A stretch of DNA of 64,000 nt from Oceanospirillaceae bacterium (GTDB lineage: Bacteria > Pseudomonadota > Gammaproteobacteria > Pseudomonadales > Litoribrevibacteraceae), in contig JADFAD010000006.1 in the NCBI GenBank assembly GCA_015665455.1, positions 496,001-560,000 on the forward strand. The letters are read 5' to 3'. The notes beneath the pieces were generated by a model, which saw only the letters and a list, made by a program, of their open reading frames with translations, ran no database searches and was not told the origin of the DNA. Position numbers and translations under genes: made by a program. This document shows, one piece after another, positions 16,231-24,785 of this stretch (positions within the stretch are counted from its first letter, which is position 1; each line of letters opens with the position of its first letter).

Positions 16231-16913
16231 CCATCAACCTTCAAGCTGTAACCAATGCCGCGATGAGTAATCACTGAATTATCGTTTGGATTAGCAGAAC
16301 GCAACTTGGCACGTAACGTTTTAATGTGTGTATCCACCGCGCGTTCAAAGCTCTCTTCTGGCGAAGACCAAACGGCATCCATCAACTGCTCTCGTGAATA
16401 GACTCGCTCAGGCTGCTTTAATAGCAAACGTAAAATCCCATACTCGTAGGTCGTTAAATCCAACACACTTCCGCTGTAGCGTATTTGGCGCTTCGCTTCA
16501 TCCAGTTGAAAAACGGATGCATCTTGGTCTTCGTTTAAAGACGCATCACCCCTCTGACGGCGAAGAATGGCTTTCACCCGAGCAACCAATTCCCGTGGAC
16601 TAAAAGGCTTAACAACGTAATCATCTCCGCCTATTTCTAATCCCACTACACGATCAATTTCATCGCCTCGCGCCGTTAAGAAGACTATGGGAACGTCCGA
16701 GCATTTACGAATCCCTTTGCACACCTCAAAACCACTTATGTCTGGCAAACCAACATCCAAAATCACAAGATCCACAGGCTTGTTTCTGCATAGGTGAAGT
16801 CCCTCTTCACCCAAGCCCTTCCATGTCACCTCAAAACCCTCTGCTTTAAGAGAATAAACCACGTTATCAGCAATGCTGGTTTCATCTTCAATCAATAAAA
16901 TATGCTTCGACAT
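16227..16913 (-). CDS. creB: Two-component response regulator CreB
   Basis: A 228-residue OmpR-type regulator. The receiver domain (residues 1-120) has the acidic pair ED at 9-10, the phosphorylated Asp53 in LVILDVGLPD, and the conserved Lys in VVKPFSPRE. The C-terminal winged helix (about 132-226) has TTYEYGILRLLLKQPERVYSREQL and RAVDTHIKTLRAKLR. Together with the adjacent CreC and CreD this supports CreB. I looked for the E. coli CreB tag (two TTCAC repeats spaced by six bases) upstream of creD and did not find it, so targets may differ. A lipoprotein gene lies 6 bp upstream in the same direction. Confidence 0.9.
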   Translation of the reverse strand: MSKHILLIEDETSIADNVVYSLKAEGFEVTWKGLGEEGLHLCRNKPVDLVILDVGLPDISGFEVCKGIRKCSDVPIVFLTARGDEIDRVVGLEIGGDDYVVKPFSPRELVARVKAILRRQRGDASLNEDQDASVFQLDEAKRQIRYSGSVLDLTTYEYGILRLLLKQPERVYSREQLMDAVWSSPEESFERAVDTHIKTLRAKLRSANPNDNSVITHRGIGYSLKVDG

Positions 16914-16919
16914 ATCGAC

Positions 16920-17552
16920 CTAAAACTCCAACGTCCAAGAATATTGGTTATCGTTTATGGTTTCTGATCCCGAGTAACTCATCGTCACAGTGCCTTTATT
17001 CATAGTCAGGGTGCTAAATACGTTGTTCTTATCCTGACGGGTATTGATGTTATCTGTATGATTCTGAGCGTCTAAACCATACCCCATCACATAAATACTG
17101 GTTAAGTTCTCTGTATTGACGTCGGATGTTTTAAATCGAAATTCCATCACTGCATAAGGAAACCATTGCCAAACGCGCTCATTCGGTGACGCTTTATCCA
17201 CAAGCACAAAAAACGGCTCATCTCCATTGGTTAGACGCTCGGTTTCTTCCTTGGTAAACACTTCAGGGCTAAGAAAGACTTTAAGCTTTTTCTTCTGCTC
17301 ATCCCAAATCGTCAGTTTATCTTTAAAAGGCATCGTCACTGAATTTTTGGTCATATAGCCGTAGTTCGATGTAGGATCTATCGAAGCCTGATGGGCACTG
17401 TTAAGGGATTCACTGACCAAGGACGAACCGGACAATGAGCTTTGTTCCTCTGGTATCGGTTCATCCAATGAAGCACTTGATTGATCCGATTCAGAACAAC
17501 CGAGTAGTTGAATTAATAATAAAATGGCAATTAACACACGAAAATTAAACAT
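16920..17552 (-). CDS. Lipoprotein of unknown function in the cre operon
   Basis: A 210-residue lipoprotein: a short signal peptide with the lipobox LLGC (Cys19), a serine-rich linker to about residue 60, and a beta-rich globular domain with VWQWFPYAVMEFRF and a C-terminal SGSETINDNQYSWTLEF. It does not look like CreA, the gene that normally precedes creB in E. coli. It ends 6 bp before creB and probably heads the operon. It could be a periplasmic partner or target of CreC sensing; this is inference from position only. Confidence 0.7.
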   Translation of the reverse strand: MFNFRVLIAILLLIQLLGCSESDQSSASLDEPIPEEQSSLSGSSLVSESLNSAHQASIDPTSNYGYMTKNSVTMPFKDKLTIWDEQKKKLKVFLSPEVFTKEETERLTNGDEPFFVLVDKASPNERVWQWFPYAVMEFRFKTSDVNTENLTSIYVMGYGLDAQNHTDNINTRQDKNNVFSTLTMNKGTVTMSYSGSETINDNQYSWTLEF

Positions 17553-17696
17553 TTATAAATCCCTTTTCTTTACTACTTCACAGCCCAAAGATAGTATCAC
17601 CCAAACGTAATGACCAACACAAAGTACATCGCTGAATAATAAAAACGATAACTGCATAATGATAACCAAAGAGACACTCTCGAAAAGGAAACTCTA

Positions 17697-17948
17697 ATGA
17701 AAAAACTACTTACCATCACTGCCGTTCTTGCATCACTTTCTGCACCTATTTACGCAGTAGATTTTGAAGAATTAGCCAGCTCAGTTGATACAACTAAAGC
17801 AAAAGACTCTGTAGATGGAGAAAAGCTAACGGAAGCGGTTTCAACAGAAGGCGTTGATATCCAAAAGGTTAACGAATCCGTTGATAAAGAAAAAGCCGTT
17901 GAGTCCGTAGATTTCGAAAAGGCAAAGAAAGCCGTAATAGGTTTTTGA
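17697..17948 (+). CDS. Small secreted repeat protein
   Basis: An 83-residue protein with a clear signal peptide (MKKLLTITAVLASLSAPIYA). The mature 63 residues are almost entirely a degenerate repeat of about nine residues, consensus SVDxxKAxx, in five or so copies (SVDTTKAKD, SVDGEKLTE, GVDIQKVNE, SVDKEKAVE, SVDFEKAKK). It should be helical and periplasmic or secreted. GAAAAGGAAACTCTA just upstream supplies a ribosome binding site. A hairpin follows at 18008. Function unknown; it is divergent from the cre operon and convergent with a sterol desaturase-like gene. Confidence 0.7.
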   Translation: MKKLLTITAVLASLSAPIYAVDFEELASSVDTTKAKDSVDGEKLTEAVSTEGVDIQKVNESVDKEKAVESVDFEKAKKAVIGF

Positions 17949-18007
17949 TCACAGCTTCGCATTGCTACACCTAATAACGATACCAAATATTAATTTGAGC
18001 ATCGTTT

Positions 18008-18031
18008 GAAGCCCTTATGTCTAAGGGCTTC
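18008..18031. terminator. Hairpin terminator between convergent genes
   Basis: GAAGCCCTT and AAGGGCTTC form a perfect 9-bp stem with a 6-base loop. It lies between the small secreted protein gene and the convergent sterol desaturase-like gene. Confidence 0.65.
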
Positions 18032-18056
18032 GACCACCTTATTTACCCTTTATTCG

Positions 18057-19166
18057 TTATCCTTTATAAGTAAACGGAAACATCTGCTGTTTAACGATTC
18101 CGTCTGGTACGTAATCCCCTTTTACGCCGTATTCTTTAGGCCATTCGTTTTCATTAGTCACCGCCGTACCGAATACATAATCGATGAACGAGAAATGCGC
18201 CGCATAGTTTTTATCAATGGCGGCATCGTCTGAGGCATGATGCCAGTGATGGAACTGAGGGGTCACAAAGATATACCGTAACCAGCCTATGTTAATGCGT
18301 ACATTCGCGTGATTAAACACCGCTTGGAAACCAACAATAACCACGTAGGCATCCATTACGGCCTTATCAAATCCCAGCAGAAATATAGGCGTCAGCACCA
18401 ACGAACGAGTCAATAACAACTCTATGATGTGTTGGCGAGAACCCGCCAGCCAATCCATATGTTTTACACTGTGATGCACCGCATGCAGACGCCAAAACAT
18501 AGGCACTTCATGATAAACCCGATGACACGCGTACTGCATCAAATCGGCCGCCAATAAAATTAGAAACAACTGCACAATGAACGGCAGCGAAGCAATCCAC
18601 GCTTGAGTATCAACATTCACTGCCCAGCCAAATCCCTGATTCACAAACTGATTGGCAACCAGCAACGCAAAACCTATCAACAGATGATTCAAAAAGAAGT
18701 GATTGAAATCGGTTTTCCATTGCGGTCGAAAAATGGCTTGATCTCGATGAGGGAATAACTTTTCGATCAAGATAAAAATTAGGGTAGAGCCCAATAAATC
18801 CAAAATAAACCAATCAAGACCGATGTAAGGCGTGTTATCAGGAAAGTTACCCACTTCCACACGATGCCCACCCAAGGCAATGGATAAGAAAACAAAAACC
18901 CACGCAAACGTTCCTAAGCGCTTATTCTTATTTCGAACAAAATTAAGTAAACCTAAACTGCCCGCCACAACCAATCCATAAAACATGACGATTCTGAGCG
19001 TTGCTACATCGTAACTTTGTCTCAATTCAGGCGTAGTAAGGTATTCAGGAAAGTGAAATGCAATCACACCTAAAAAGCAAAGCACCGCAAGAAAGCAGGC
19101 AATATAGCCACTGACGACGCCTTCGCCGACGTGCAGTTCTTTCGTCTTGAAAATCCGTTTCAACAT
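18057..19166 (-). CDS. Sterol desaturase / fatty acid hydroxylase family protein
   Basis: A 369-residue multi-pass membrane enzyme of the fatty-acid hydroxylase superfamily. Three histidine clusters that would hold a di-iron centre are visible: HRVYHEVP, HAVHHS and QFHHWHHASDD, all in about residues 205-320. Six to eight hydrophobic segments surround them. Members hydroxylate or desaturate lipids, often sterol- or ornithine-type lipids in bacteria; the substrate is not readable here. ATG 19166 is chosen because AAGGAA lies about ten bases upstream; an in-frame GTG is three codons earlier. No redox partner gene is adjacent. Confidence 0.82.
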   Translation of the reverse strand: MLKRIFKTKELHVGEGVVSGYIACFLAVLCFLGVIAFHFPEYLTTPELRQSYDVATLRIVMFYGLVVAGSLGLLNFVRNKNKRLGTFAWVFVFLSIALGGHRVEVGNFPDNTPYIGLDWFILDLLGSTLIFILIEKLFPHRDQAIFRPQWKTDFNHFFLNHLLIGFALLVANQFVNQGFGWAVNVDTQAWIASLPFIVQLFLILLAADLMQYACHRVYHEVPMFWRLHAVHHSVKHMDWLAGSRQHIIELLLTRSLVLTPIFLLGFDKAVMDAYVVIVGFQAVFNHANVRINIGWLRYIFVTPQFHHWHHASDDAAIDKNYAAHFSFIDYVFGTAVTNENEWPKEYGVKGDYVPDGIVKQQMFPFTYKG

Positions 19167-19382
19167 AATGAACACATTCCTTTTGTGTATTTCTCATCCA
19201 GTTTAGACGGTACTTCAAACAGTACCGCACTATTCATGTCTAAAATTGCCACAGATTCACAACAATTTCAGTGATAACTCAGGTTACACTCTTCCGTAAA
19301 TAACACTTACGATGAACAACGATAAAAGAACAACGAAGCCTAAACCGCTCAAAACGACTCCAAAATAGCAAAAGGAAGCCTC

Positions 19383-19772
19383 ATGACCATAGCAATAGGT
19401 TCACTTATTTTCGCACTGCTGCTCACCATTATCACCAAAATTCCTGTGGCCGTTGCCATGGCCAAAGTTAAAGGCGGTTATGACAACAAATATCCTCGAG
19501 ATCAACAAGCAAAACTGGAAGGGTTTGGTAAACGAGCCGTAGGCGCACACATAAACAGCATTGAAGCCTTCCCTTTCTTTGCTGCAGGTTTACTCACTGC
19601 GCTATGGGCACAGGCGCCCATGGAGACTGTAAACACCTTATGCATTGCGTATATCACCGCACGCGTAGCCCATGCCGTATTTTACTGGATGAACATTGAT
19701 TCTCTACGCAGCCTCTCTTGGTTCTCCGGGATTGTCTCTGCCGTATGGCTAATGTGTTTGGCTCTGCCTTAA
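19383..19772 (+). CDS. MAPEG family membrane protein
   Basis: A 129-residue protein with four hydrophobic segments and the MAPEG signature KRAVGAHINSIEAFPFFA (about residues 49-66), followed by ITARVAHAVFYWMNID, which is typical of the bacterial YecN/MAPEG group. These are small inner-membrane proteins related to glutathione-using enzymes. It is monocistronic, with AAAAGGAAGCCTC before the ATG. It shares only family-level features with the MAPEG protein at 12124 and is not a recent duplicate. Confidence 0.82.
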   Translation: MTIAIGSLIFALLLTIITKIPVAVAMAKVKGGYDNKYPRDQQAKLEGFGKRAVGAHINSIEAFPFFAAGLLTALWAQAPMETVNTLCIAYITARVAHAVFYWMNIDSLRSLSWFSGIVSAVWLMCLALP

Positions 19773-19780
19773 CACAAGGT

Positions 19781-19809
19781 TGTAAGCCAGATTGATACTC
19801 TGGCTTACA
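19781..19809. terminator. Hairpin between convergent genes
   Basis: TGTAAGCCAG (19781-19790) and CTGGCTTACA (19800-19809) form a perfect 10-bp stem. The right arm overlaps the stop codon of the LysR gene. It lies where the MAPEG and LysR genes converge. Confidence 0.6.
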
Positions 19810-20698
19810 TAGCCCCCAACTCTTGATATTTAGCCTTCAGCCATTGATAGCACCGTTCTAATTGTTCTTTCTTTTGATCATTTCGTCGGTATACAAAATA
19901 ATTCTTATAAGGAATATCTCTCGGTTGAGATATCAACGCTAACCGACCATCCCTAACCCACTTATTAATCAAAGGAAAAACACCAATCGCAATGCCTAAG
20001 CCCTCTTCGGCCGCTTTCATCGAAGACAGGTAGCTGTCCATCACCAAATCACCCTTTGCGTCGATTTTTTTTACGCCTCTGCTTTGCGCAACGCGTTCCC
20101 AGTCGTCTTTTGAGCTTCGAGTATGAATGAGAGTGTGTGATTTAAAGTCATCCAATGAATGAATCGGTTTACTGTCCAGTAACGGTTGAGACGCTACAAG
20201 CGACGATTGGCAATCCGAGATCAACAGCTGCTCCAAACCATCCCAATTGCCCTCACCAAACCTTACCGCAGCATCAATGGGTTCGCTTTCAAAATCCACC
20301 AGCGCCATGGTCGTTTCAATGCGTAAATCGATGTCTGGATTTAATGCTCGAAATTCATGCAAATTAGGAATAATAATTTCAAACGCCACAAAAGGAATAA
20401 CACTCAAACGAATGGTTGGCGTTGAGAACTGCTGCTGGAAAACACCGTATCCGACATTGTAAGTCGATAAGGTATTTTCAGCCACGCGTTGAAAAGCAAT
20501 ACCGGCCTCTGTCAACGCTACACGTCGAGTCAACCTTTTAAATAATTGCACCGATAAATGAGTTTCTAACTGTTTAATTTGTTGGCTCACAGCCGAAGCC
20601 GTCACAGATAATTCAAAAGCCGCTTTCTTGAAACTCTTCAACCGTGCTGAAGCCTCAAAAGCAGCCAATAATTGAATGGGCGGGGCTTGAAGACGCAT
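19805..20698 (-). CDS. LysR family transcriptional regulator, GcvA-like
   Basis: A 297-residue regulator with an N-terminal winged helix (about residues 6-65: LLAAFEASARLKSFKKAAFELSVTASAVSQQIK is split across it) and a type 2 periplasmic-binding-fold effector domain (about 90-295). The early PPIQLLAAFEA and SQQIKQLE patterns are typical of the GcvA/AmpR subgroup. Its own gene is divergent from a glutathione S-transferase gene across a 218-bp region, so the transferase is its most likely target, following the usual LysR arrangement. The effector is unknown. Confidence 0.85.
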   Translation of the reverse strand: MRLQAPPIQLLAAFEASARLKSFKKAAFELSVTASAVSQQIKQLETHLSVQLFKRLTRRVALTEAGIAFQRVAENTLSTYNVGYGVFQQQFSTPTIRLSVIPFVAFEIIIPNLHEFRALNPDIDLRIETTMALVDFESEPIDAAVRFGEGNWDGLEQLLISDCQSSLVASQPLLDSKPIHSLDDFKSHTLIHTRSSKDDWERVAQSRGVKKIDAKGDLVMDSYLSSMKAAEEGLGIAIGVFPLINKWVRDGRLALISQPRDIPYKNYFVYRRNDQKKEQLERCYQWLKAKYQELGAM

Positions 20699-20916
20699 AA
20701 ACTGACCTAATCAAAAAAGTAAAAGCCTTTATAAGACACAATAAAATAAGACATTAATCAACATTCAAACAGATACAGATTAATTTATCTAACTCATACG
20801 TTAGAAATGAGCGTTTGTAGGGAATATCTCAAAACCATAAGATTCGATGCATTCATTGAAGCACGTATTCCAATGGCCCTGTGGCTATTTCACAATCAAT
20901 ACGAGAGAGCTGACTC

Positions 20917-21600
20917 ATGGCAAACGACATCGCAGTATTACATCAATGGGAAGTGTCGCCATTCTGCGGCAAAGTACGTCGCATTCTGGACGAAAAAAAG
21001 ATTCCTTATAAAACCAAAAACTACAACGGCCGCTTAGCGCCATTGGCTGCTAAGTTATCCGATGTAGGAAAATTACCCGTACTGGATATCAATGGCGAAC
21101 GCATCAGTGATAGCCATAAAATTGCACAATACCTTGAAGATAATTTTCCGGATCGTAACCCATTAATTCCAGAGAATAGGAAAGAAAAAGCTCAAATGAA
21201 AATCTATCAGGATTGGGCTGGCGGCTCTCTTTATTGGTACTGTTTTTACTTTCGATTTAATTACGACGACGCATGGAATAAAACCGCCGAATATTTCTCA
21301 AAAGGCAGGCCTGCGTTTGAGAAACAGATCGTCAAATCTGTAGGTCGAATACAATACCTTAAACAACTCAAAGGCCACGGCATCAGTCGTTACCCAAAAC
21401 AACAAGTAGAAGCAGACTTTATTGAGCTCATCGATCAACTGGAGGAAACACTTTCCGATCAACAATGGCTGATTGGAGAAAGGAAAACTCTGGCAGACAT
21501 CGCTGTAGCGTCTCAACTGCATGAAATCAAACGAACCAGCCATATGGCGGACCATTTAACGGCATTGCCTTCGCTTACTGATTGGTTAAACCGAATCTAA
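20917..21600 (+). CDS. Glutathione S-transferase family protein
   Basis: A 227-residue protein with an N-terminal thioredoxin-like domain (about residues 5-80) starting LHQWEVSPFCGKVRRIL and including KLPVLDINGERISDSHKIAQYLED, the glutathione-binding part. The all-helical C-terminal domain runs from about 90 to 220. The SPFC segment provides the probable active Ser/Cys. Such enzymes conjugate or reduce with glutathione. The gene is divergent from a GcvA-like LysR regulator and ends in a hairpin. It also sits near MAPEG and OsmC-type genes, giving a local theme of thiol and detoxification chemistry. Confidence 0.85.
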   Translation: MANDIAVLHQWEVSPFCGKVRRILDEKKIPYKTKNYNGRLAPLAAKLSDVGKLPVLDINGERISDSHKIAQYLEDNFPDRNPLIPENRKEKAQMKIYQDWAGGSLYWYCFYFRFNYDDAWNKTAEYFSKGRPAFEKQIVKSVGRIQYLKQLKGHGISRYPKQQVEADFIELIDQLEETLSDQQWLIGERKTLADIAVASQLHEIKRTSHMADHLTALPSLTDWLNRI

Positions 21601-21630
21601 TAACGCTTTGAGTTTTAAATAAACCATTTT

Positions 21631-21660
21631 TCAATAGGCCATTAAAAAATGACCTATTGA
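21631..21660. terminator. Hairpin after the GST gene
   Basis: TCAATAGG...CATT pairs with AATG...CCTATTGA with one mismatch, making a 13-bp arm. No clear T-run follows on the + strand, so it may be an attenuating or stabilising hairpin. Confidence 0.45.
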
Positions 21661-21854
21661 GTCCAAATTTAAGATAGATGACCGATACCTACCAAGGTCA
21701 TTTTATACATGCAACAAAAACATCACGTACATAGGCTTAAATCACTGTAAGAAATTCTCCAACCATAATTCATGCCCTTCTGACTCTGCTTATAATTCAA
21801 TCAATCTAACGACTGTATGTAAAACATCTGAAAAGAAAACGCACGAGACATTGT

Positions 21855-22256
21855 ATGAAAAAAATCCTCATTGTTGATGATCACCAATCCATCCGATTTG
21901 TGATAAAAAAGCTATTATGTCAAATGGATATTCCGATGGACATTCATTGTGCTTCAGATGGACATGAAGCAGTCCAGTGGATAAATAAATACATGCCCAA
22001 CCTAGTTATCACCGATATCTTTATGCCCAGAATGGACGGAATGGAATTAATCCGGCATTTGAATGCTTCAACCACTCGCCCCAAAATCATTGCGATGACC
22101 AACAGTTCCGTTACAGATCAAGGAAACACCTTATATTTAGACTGCGCAAAAGAACTCGGGGCCGACCAAACCATACTAAAAAGCCAACTTATTGGCAGCT
22201 TAGCCACGCTCGTTGAGACTTGCTTAGACATGAAAATGGATAATGCAGAGACATAA
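21855..22256 (+). CDS. Single-domain response regulator
   Basis: A 133-residue CheY-like receiver with no output domain. The acidic pair is DD (residues 8-9 in LIVDDHQS), the phosphorylation site is the Asp in LVITDIFMPRMDG, the conserved Thr is in AMTNSS, and the Lys is in TILKSQ, which lacks the usual following proline. All key residues are present, so it should be phosphorylated. No kinase gene is adjacent, so it must receive phosphate from elsewhere. A hairpin terminator follows closely. Confidence 0.85.
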   Translation: MKKILIVDDHQSIRFVIKKLLCQMDIPMDIHCASDGHEAVQWINKYMPNLVITDIFMPRMDGMELIRHLNASTTRPKIIAMTNSSVTDQGNTLYLDCAKELGADQTILKSQLIGSLATLVETCLDMKMDNAET

Positions 22257-22258
22257 AC

Positions 22259-22290
22259 AAGGTAAAACCGAGCTTTGGTTTTATTACCTT
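22259..22290 (+). terminator. Intrinsic terminator after the response regulator
   Basis: AAGGTAAAACC and GGTTTTATTACCTT form a stem with a two-base bulge, starting 3 bp after the stop codon. Its right end touches the stop of the small opposite-strand gene at 22290. Confidence 0.6.
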
Positions 22291-22454
22291 TAAAGAGAAT
22301 TCAGGATCTGTTTATCCGCTTTTCTTAGCTGCTTCACCACCAAATCATAAGACCCGGACGCCAAATCCAATAACAGACCTAGAGGGACACAACCTTCAAA
22401 CGCGTTAATATCCGGTTCATTGGACTCAAAGCCACTTGGTGGCTGAGATTTCAT
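22290..22454 (-). CDS. Small hypothetical protein (54 residues)
   Basis: A 54-residue reading frame starting MKSQPPSGFESNEPDINAFE and ending VKQLRKADKQILNSL. It has GGGGAGAAAG about nine bases before the ATG, a strong ribosome binding site. The sequence has a hydrophobic middle (VPLGLLLDLASGSYDL) and a charged tail. It lies 45 bp downstream of the OsmC-family gene on the same strand and may be co-transcribed with it. No family recognised. Confidence 0.45.
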   Translation of the reverse strand: MKSQPPSGFESNEPDINAFEGCVPLGLLLDLASGSYDLVVKQLRKADKQILNSL

Positions 22455-22499
22455 TTTTGTACTTTCTCCCCAAGGTTTAAATCGGCTGATCCCAAGGAA

Positions 22500-22967
22500 T
22501 TAGACAATAATTTCAGTCACTATTTCAGTGGTTACGGAGTTCGCAATGAAACACTGTTCATGTGATTGATAATGCATCACTTCCAGCTGCTTCAAGGTCG
22601 GTCGCTTCTCGCCTGAAAAAGAAACTTTTGGTCTCAAAGTTACTTTTGTCATGGCAACCTTCCCATCGGAATTTTTTTCCATAACACCCACTGCATCATC
22701 CACGTATTCGTCCACCACAAACCGACGTTTTGCTGCAATGGATAAAAAGAACAGCATATGACAACTCGAAAGCGATGCTATGAACGCTTCCTCTGGGTCT
22801 ACATTCGTTTCAACAGAATATGGCAAAGGCACCACATGAGGCGAAGAAGACGCAGGCACAGTCGTTCCTCCATCAAACTGCCATTCATGACCACGACTGT
22901 ACTGATTATCCGTGTATGCATCTCCCTCAGAACGCGTCCACAGAACTTTGGCTGTGTATTCAGACAT
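22500..22967 (-). CDS. OsmC/Ohr family protein
   Basis: A 155-residue OsmC-fold protein, a peroxidase that reduces organic hydroperoxides with two cysteines. Both are present: one in SLSSCHMLFFLSIA and one in HEQCFIANSV near the C-terminus. The subgroup (YhfA-like/OsmC-like with ETNVDPEEAF) is typical of stand-alone peroxiredoxin-like members. Reducing partner unknown. Located among GST, MAPEG and lipase genes; a small gene follows on the same strand. Confidence 0.85.
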   Translation of the reverse strand: MSEYTAKVLWTRSEGDAYTDNQYSRGHEWQFDGGTTVPASSSPHVVPLPYSVETNVDPEEAFIASLSSCHMLFFLSIAAKRRFVVDEYVDDAVGVMEKNSDGKVAMTKVTLRPKVSFSGEKRPTLKQLEVMHYQSHEQCFIANSVTTEIVTEIIV

Positions 22968-23012
22968 GACTTTTCCTTTTCATATTTAATTAACCGAAAG
23001 TCCGAGATATGC

Positions 23013-23375
23013 CTATAAACCTGAACGATAGCGTTTTAGTTCGATAAGTAGCCACTCACTGCTGTTTTGAGCGGGGGCATCCGCGCAATGAACCTTGTAC
23101 TTCTTACCACTCATCTTACTTTTGGTCGCTGAGTATTTGATGAAGTCTTCAGTACTTTCAATATCATCTTTGAAGTAATCGTACTTTTTCTGAATGTGTT
23201 CTACCGCCTCAACACCACTGTACACTGTGCCATTTCGTTCATATTGACACGCAGTGGTTTGTACAAATGTTAAAAGGTGATCAATTTCTTGTTGGGTCGT
23301 TTCCGTATTTTGATTCGCGCTGACCAGCCCTGAAAAAAGAATAAAAGCGATTGAGAGAGTTTTAAAAACGTTCAC
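23013..23375 (-). CDS. DUF5329 family exported protein
   Basis: A 120-residue periplasmic protein. I begin at GTG 23375, because AAGGAA lies seven bases upstream and the product then opens with a normal signal peptide, MNVFKTLSIAFILFSGLVSA. A longer frame from ATG 23420 would put 15 unneeded residues before the signal. The mature part has ACQYERNGTVYSGVEAVEH and a C-terminal SSEWLLIELKRYR, features I recall from the DUF5329 family. Two cysteines could form a disulfide. Function unknown. Confidence 0.7.
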   Translation of the reverse strand: MNVFKTLSIAFILFSGLVSANQNTETTQQEIDHLLTFVQTTACQYERNGTVYSGVEAVEHIQKKYDYFKDDIESTEDFIKYSATKSKMSGKKYKVHCADAPAQNSSEWLLIELKRYRSGL

Positions 23376-23679
23376 CAAAGGTTCCTTGTGATAATGATCA
23401 AGTATGAGAGTGCACATCATAGCCCTAATCCTCCCCGCCTTTCAAAAACAAGGCTGTACTCCTGCTGTCCATAAAAATCAATGATTCGGTACCTAACACC
23501 ACGTAAGAAATAACTAACAGCTGCATTGGCCATAATCGGACAAAAATTGGCCAAAGAGTACAAGCCCAAGTAATCCCCGTGCAGTAGTTTAATAAAGCGA
23601 TTCAAAGGATTTAAGTCGCACTCTCGCAACTGATTGTCAGTTATTAATAAAAAAATATTAAATTCGCAGGATAAAAATA

Positions 23680-24699
23680 ATGAAAAGATTAAGCGTTTTA
23701 ATAACCGCCGGGCTTCTATGGCTCACCACCATCCCAAGTGCAAACGCGGGGCTTTTTGACTTTCTTAAAAAAGATCCTACCTACGCAGAAACTAAATACC
23801 CTATTATCATGGTGCCTGGCGCCTTTGCTTTTGATAATGCGTTTGGCATTTTAGATTACTGGCATGGCATCACAGATGAACTCCGTGATGAAGGCGCGGA
23901 GGTCTACGTAACAAACCTCAGTTCATTGGCCTTGCATGAAACCCGAGGCGAGGAACTGCTGAACAGCGTAGAAGAAATCTTAGCCATCACAGGCGCAGAA
24001 AAAGTAAACTTAATGGCACACAGCCAAGGCGCTTCGGCAGCGCGCTATGTTGCCGCCCTGAAGCCTGAATGGGTTGCATCCGTCAGTTGTGCACACTGTA
24101 TGAACGAAGGCACCCACTTCGCAGGTAACATTGATACCGCTATTGAAGACGGTACTATTCTTAAAACCGTGGGTGTTGCCGCATTTAATGTCATCTTTGA
24201 TTTCATCGAATGGGGATCGGCCAACCCAAGCGATGGCGATTACAACAACGACATCAACGAAAATCAAGATGCTAAAGCACTACTAACGTCCGCCAGTCTG
24301 GAAGACTACAACCGATTTAATGCGTTGTATCCACAAGCAATGCCACATGTGGATTGCAGTGAAATTAACAACGGCATTGATGGTCATGCAGGGGGTGGAG
24401 ATCCAGTTGTTAACGGCGTTCATTATTTCTCTTGGGGTGGGTATAAAGAAAAGACACGAGTTCTTGATCCATTGGATGCGATATTGGTTCCCGTTGTTAA
24501 GCTCTTCATGCCAAAAGACATTCCTTGGGATGGACTTGTACCCTCTTGCGGCCAAGCCCTGGGTGAGTTCTTAAGAGATGATTATCGTACCAATCATTAC
24601 GATGCAATTAATCAGACTGCAGGCATGACCGCTGCGTTTGTAGACGTTCCTTCTATTTTTGTGACGCAAGCAAACCGTCTAAAAAATACCGGGCTATAA
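23680..24699 (+). CDS. lipA: Secreted triacylglycerol lipase (family I)
   Basis: A 339-residue alpha/beta hydrolase with a signal peptide cleaved after ANA (about residue 23). The mature protein starts near YPIIMVPGAFAFD, the oxyanion region. The triad is visible: Ser115 in MAHSQGA, Asp284 in WDGLVPSCG and His306 in NHYDAINQ, placed as in Pseudomonas/Burkholderia family I lipases, which are exported by type II secretion after folding in the periplasm. Cys226 and Cys290 could form the usual disulfide. The foldase gene follows 86 bp downstream. The nucleophile motif is AHSQGA rather than GHSxGG, a small departure. Confidence 0.9.
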   Translation: MKRLSVLITAGLLWLTTIPSANAGLFDFLKKDPTYAETKYPIIMVPGAFAFDNAFGILDYWHGITDELRDEGAEVYVTNLSSLALHETRGEELLNSVEEILAITGAEKVNLMAHSQGASAARYVAALKPEWVASVSCAHCMNEGTHFAGNIDTAIEDGTILKTVGVAAFNVIFDFIEWGSANPSDGDYNNDINENQDAKALLTSASLEDYNRFNALYPQAMPHVDCSEINNGIDGHAGGGDPVVNGVHYFSWGGYKEKTRVLDPLDAILVPVVKLFMPKDIPWDGLVPSCGQALGEFLRDDYRTNHYDAINQTAGMTAAFVDVPSIFVTQANRLKNTGL

Positions 24700-24785
24700 A
24701 AACTACCCTCAACGAGACTTGGTGGAGCGCACGACCTCCGCTAAGTCCGTTGATGAATAGCTGGATCGATAAGGAACCATCAATA

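Noticed and set aside
23417-23629. 70-codon frame upstream of the DUF5329 gene, with an ATGA overlap to its longer form
   Set aside because: The DUF5329 protein starts better at GTG 23375, which removes the overlap. The 70-residue sequence shows no family, signal peptide or ribosome binding site.
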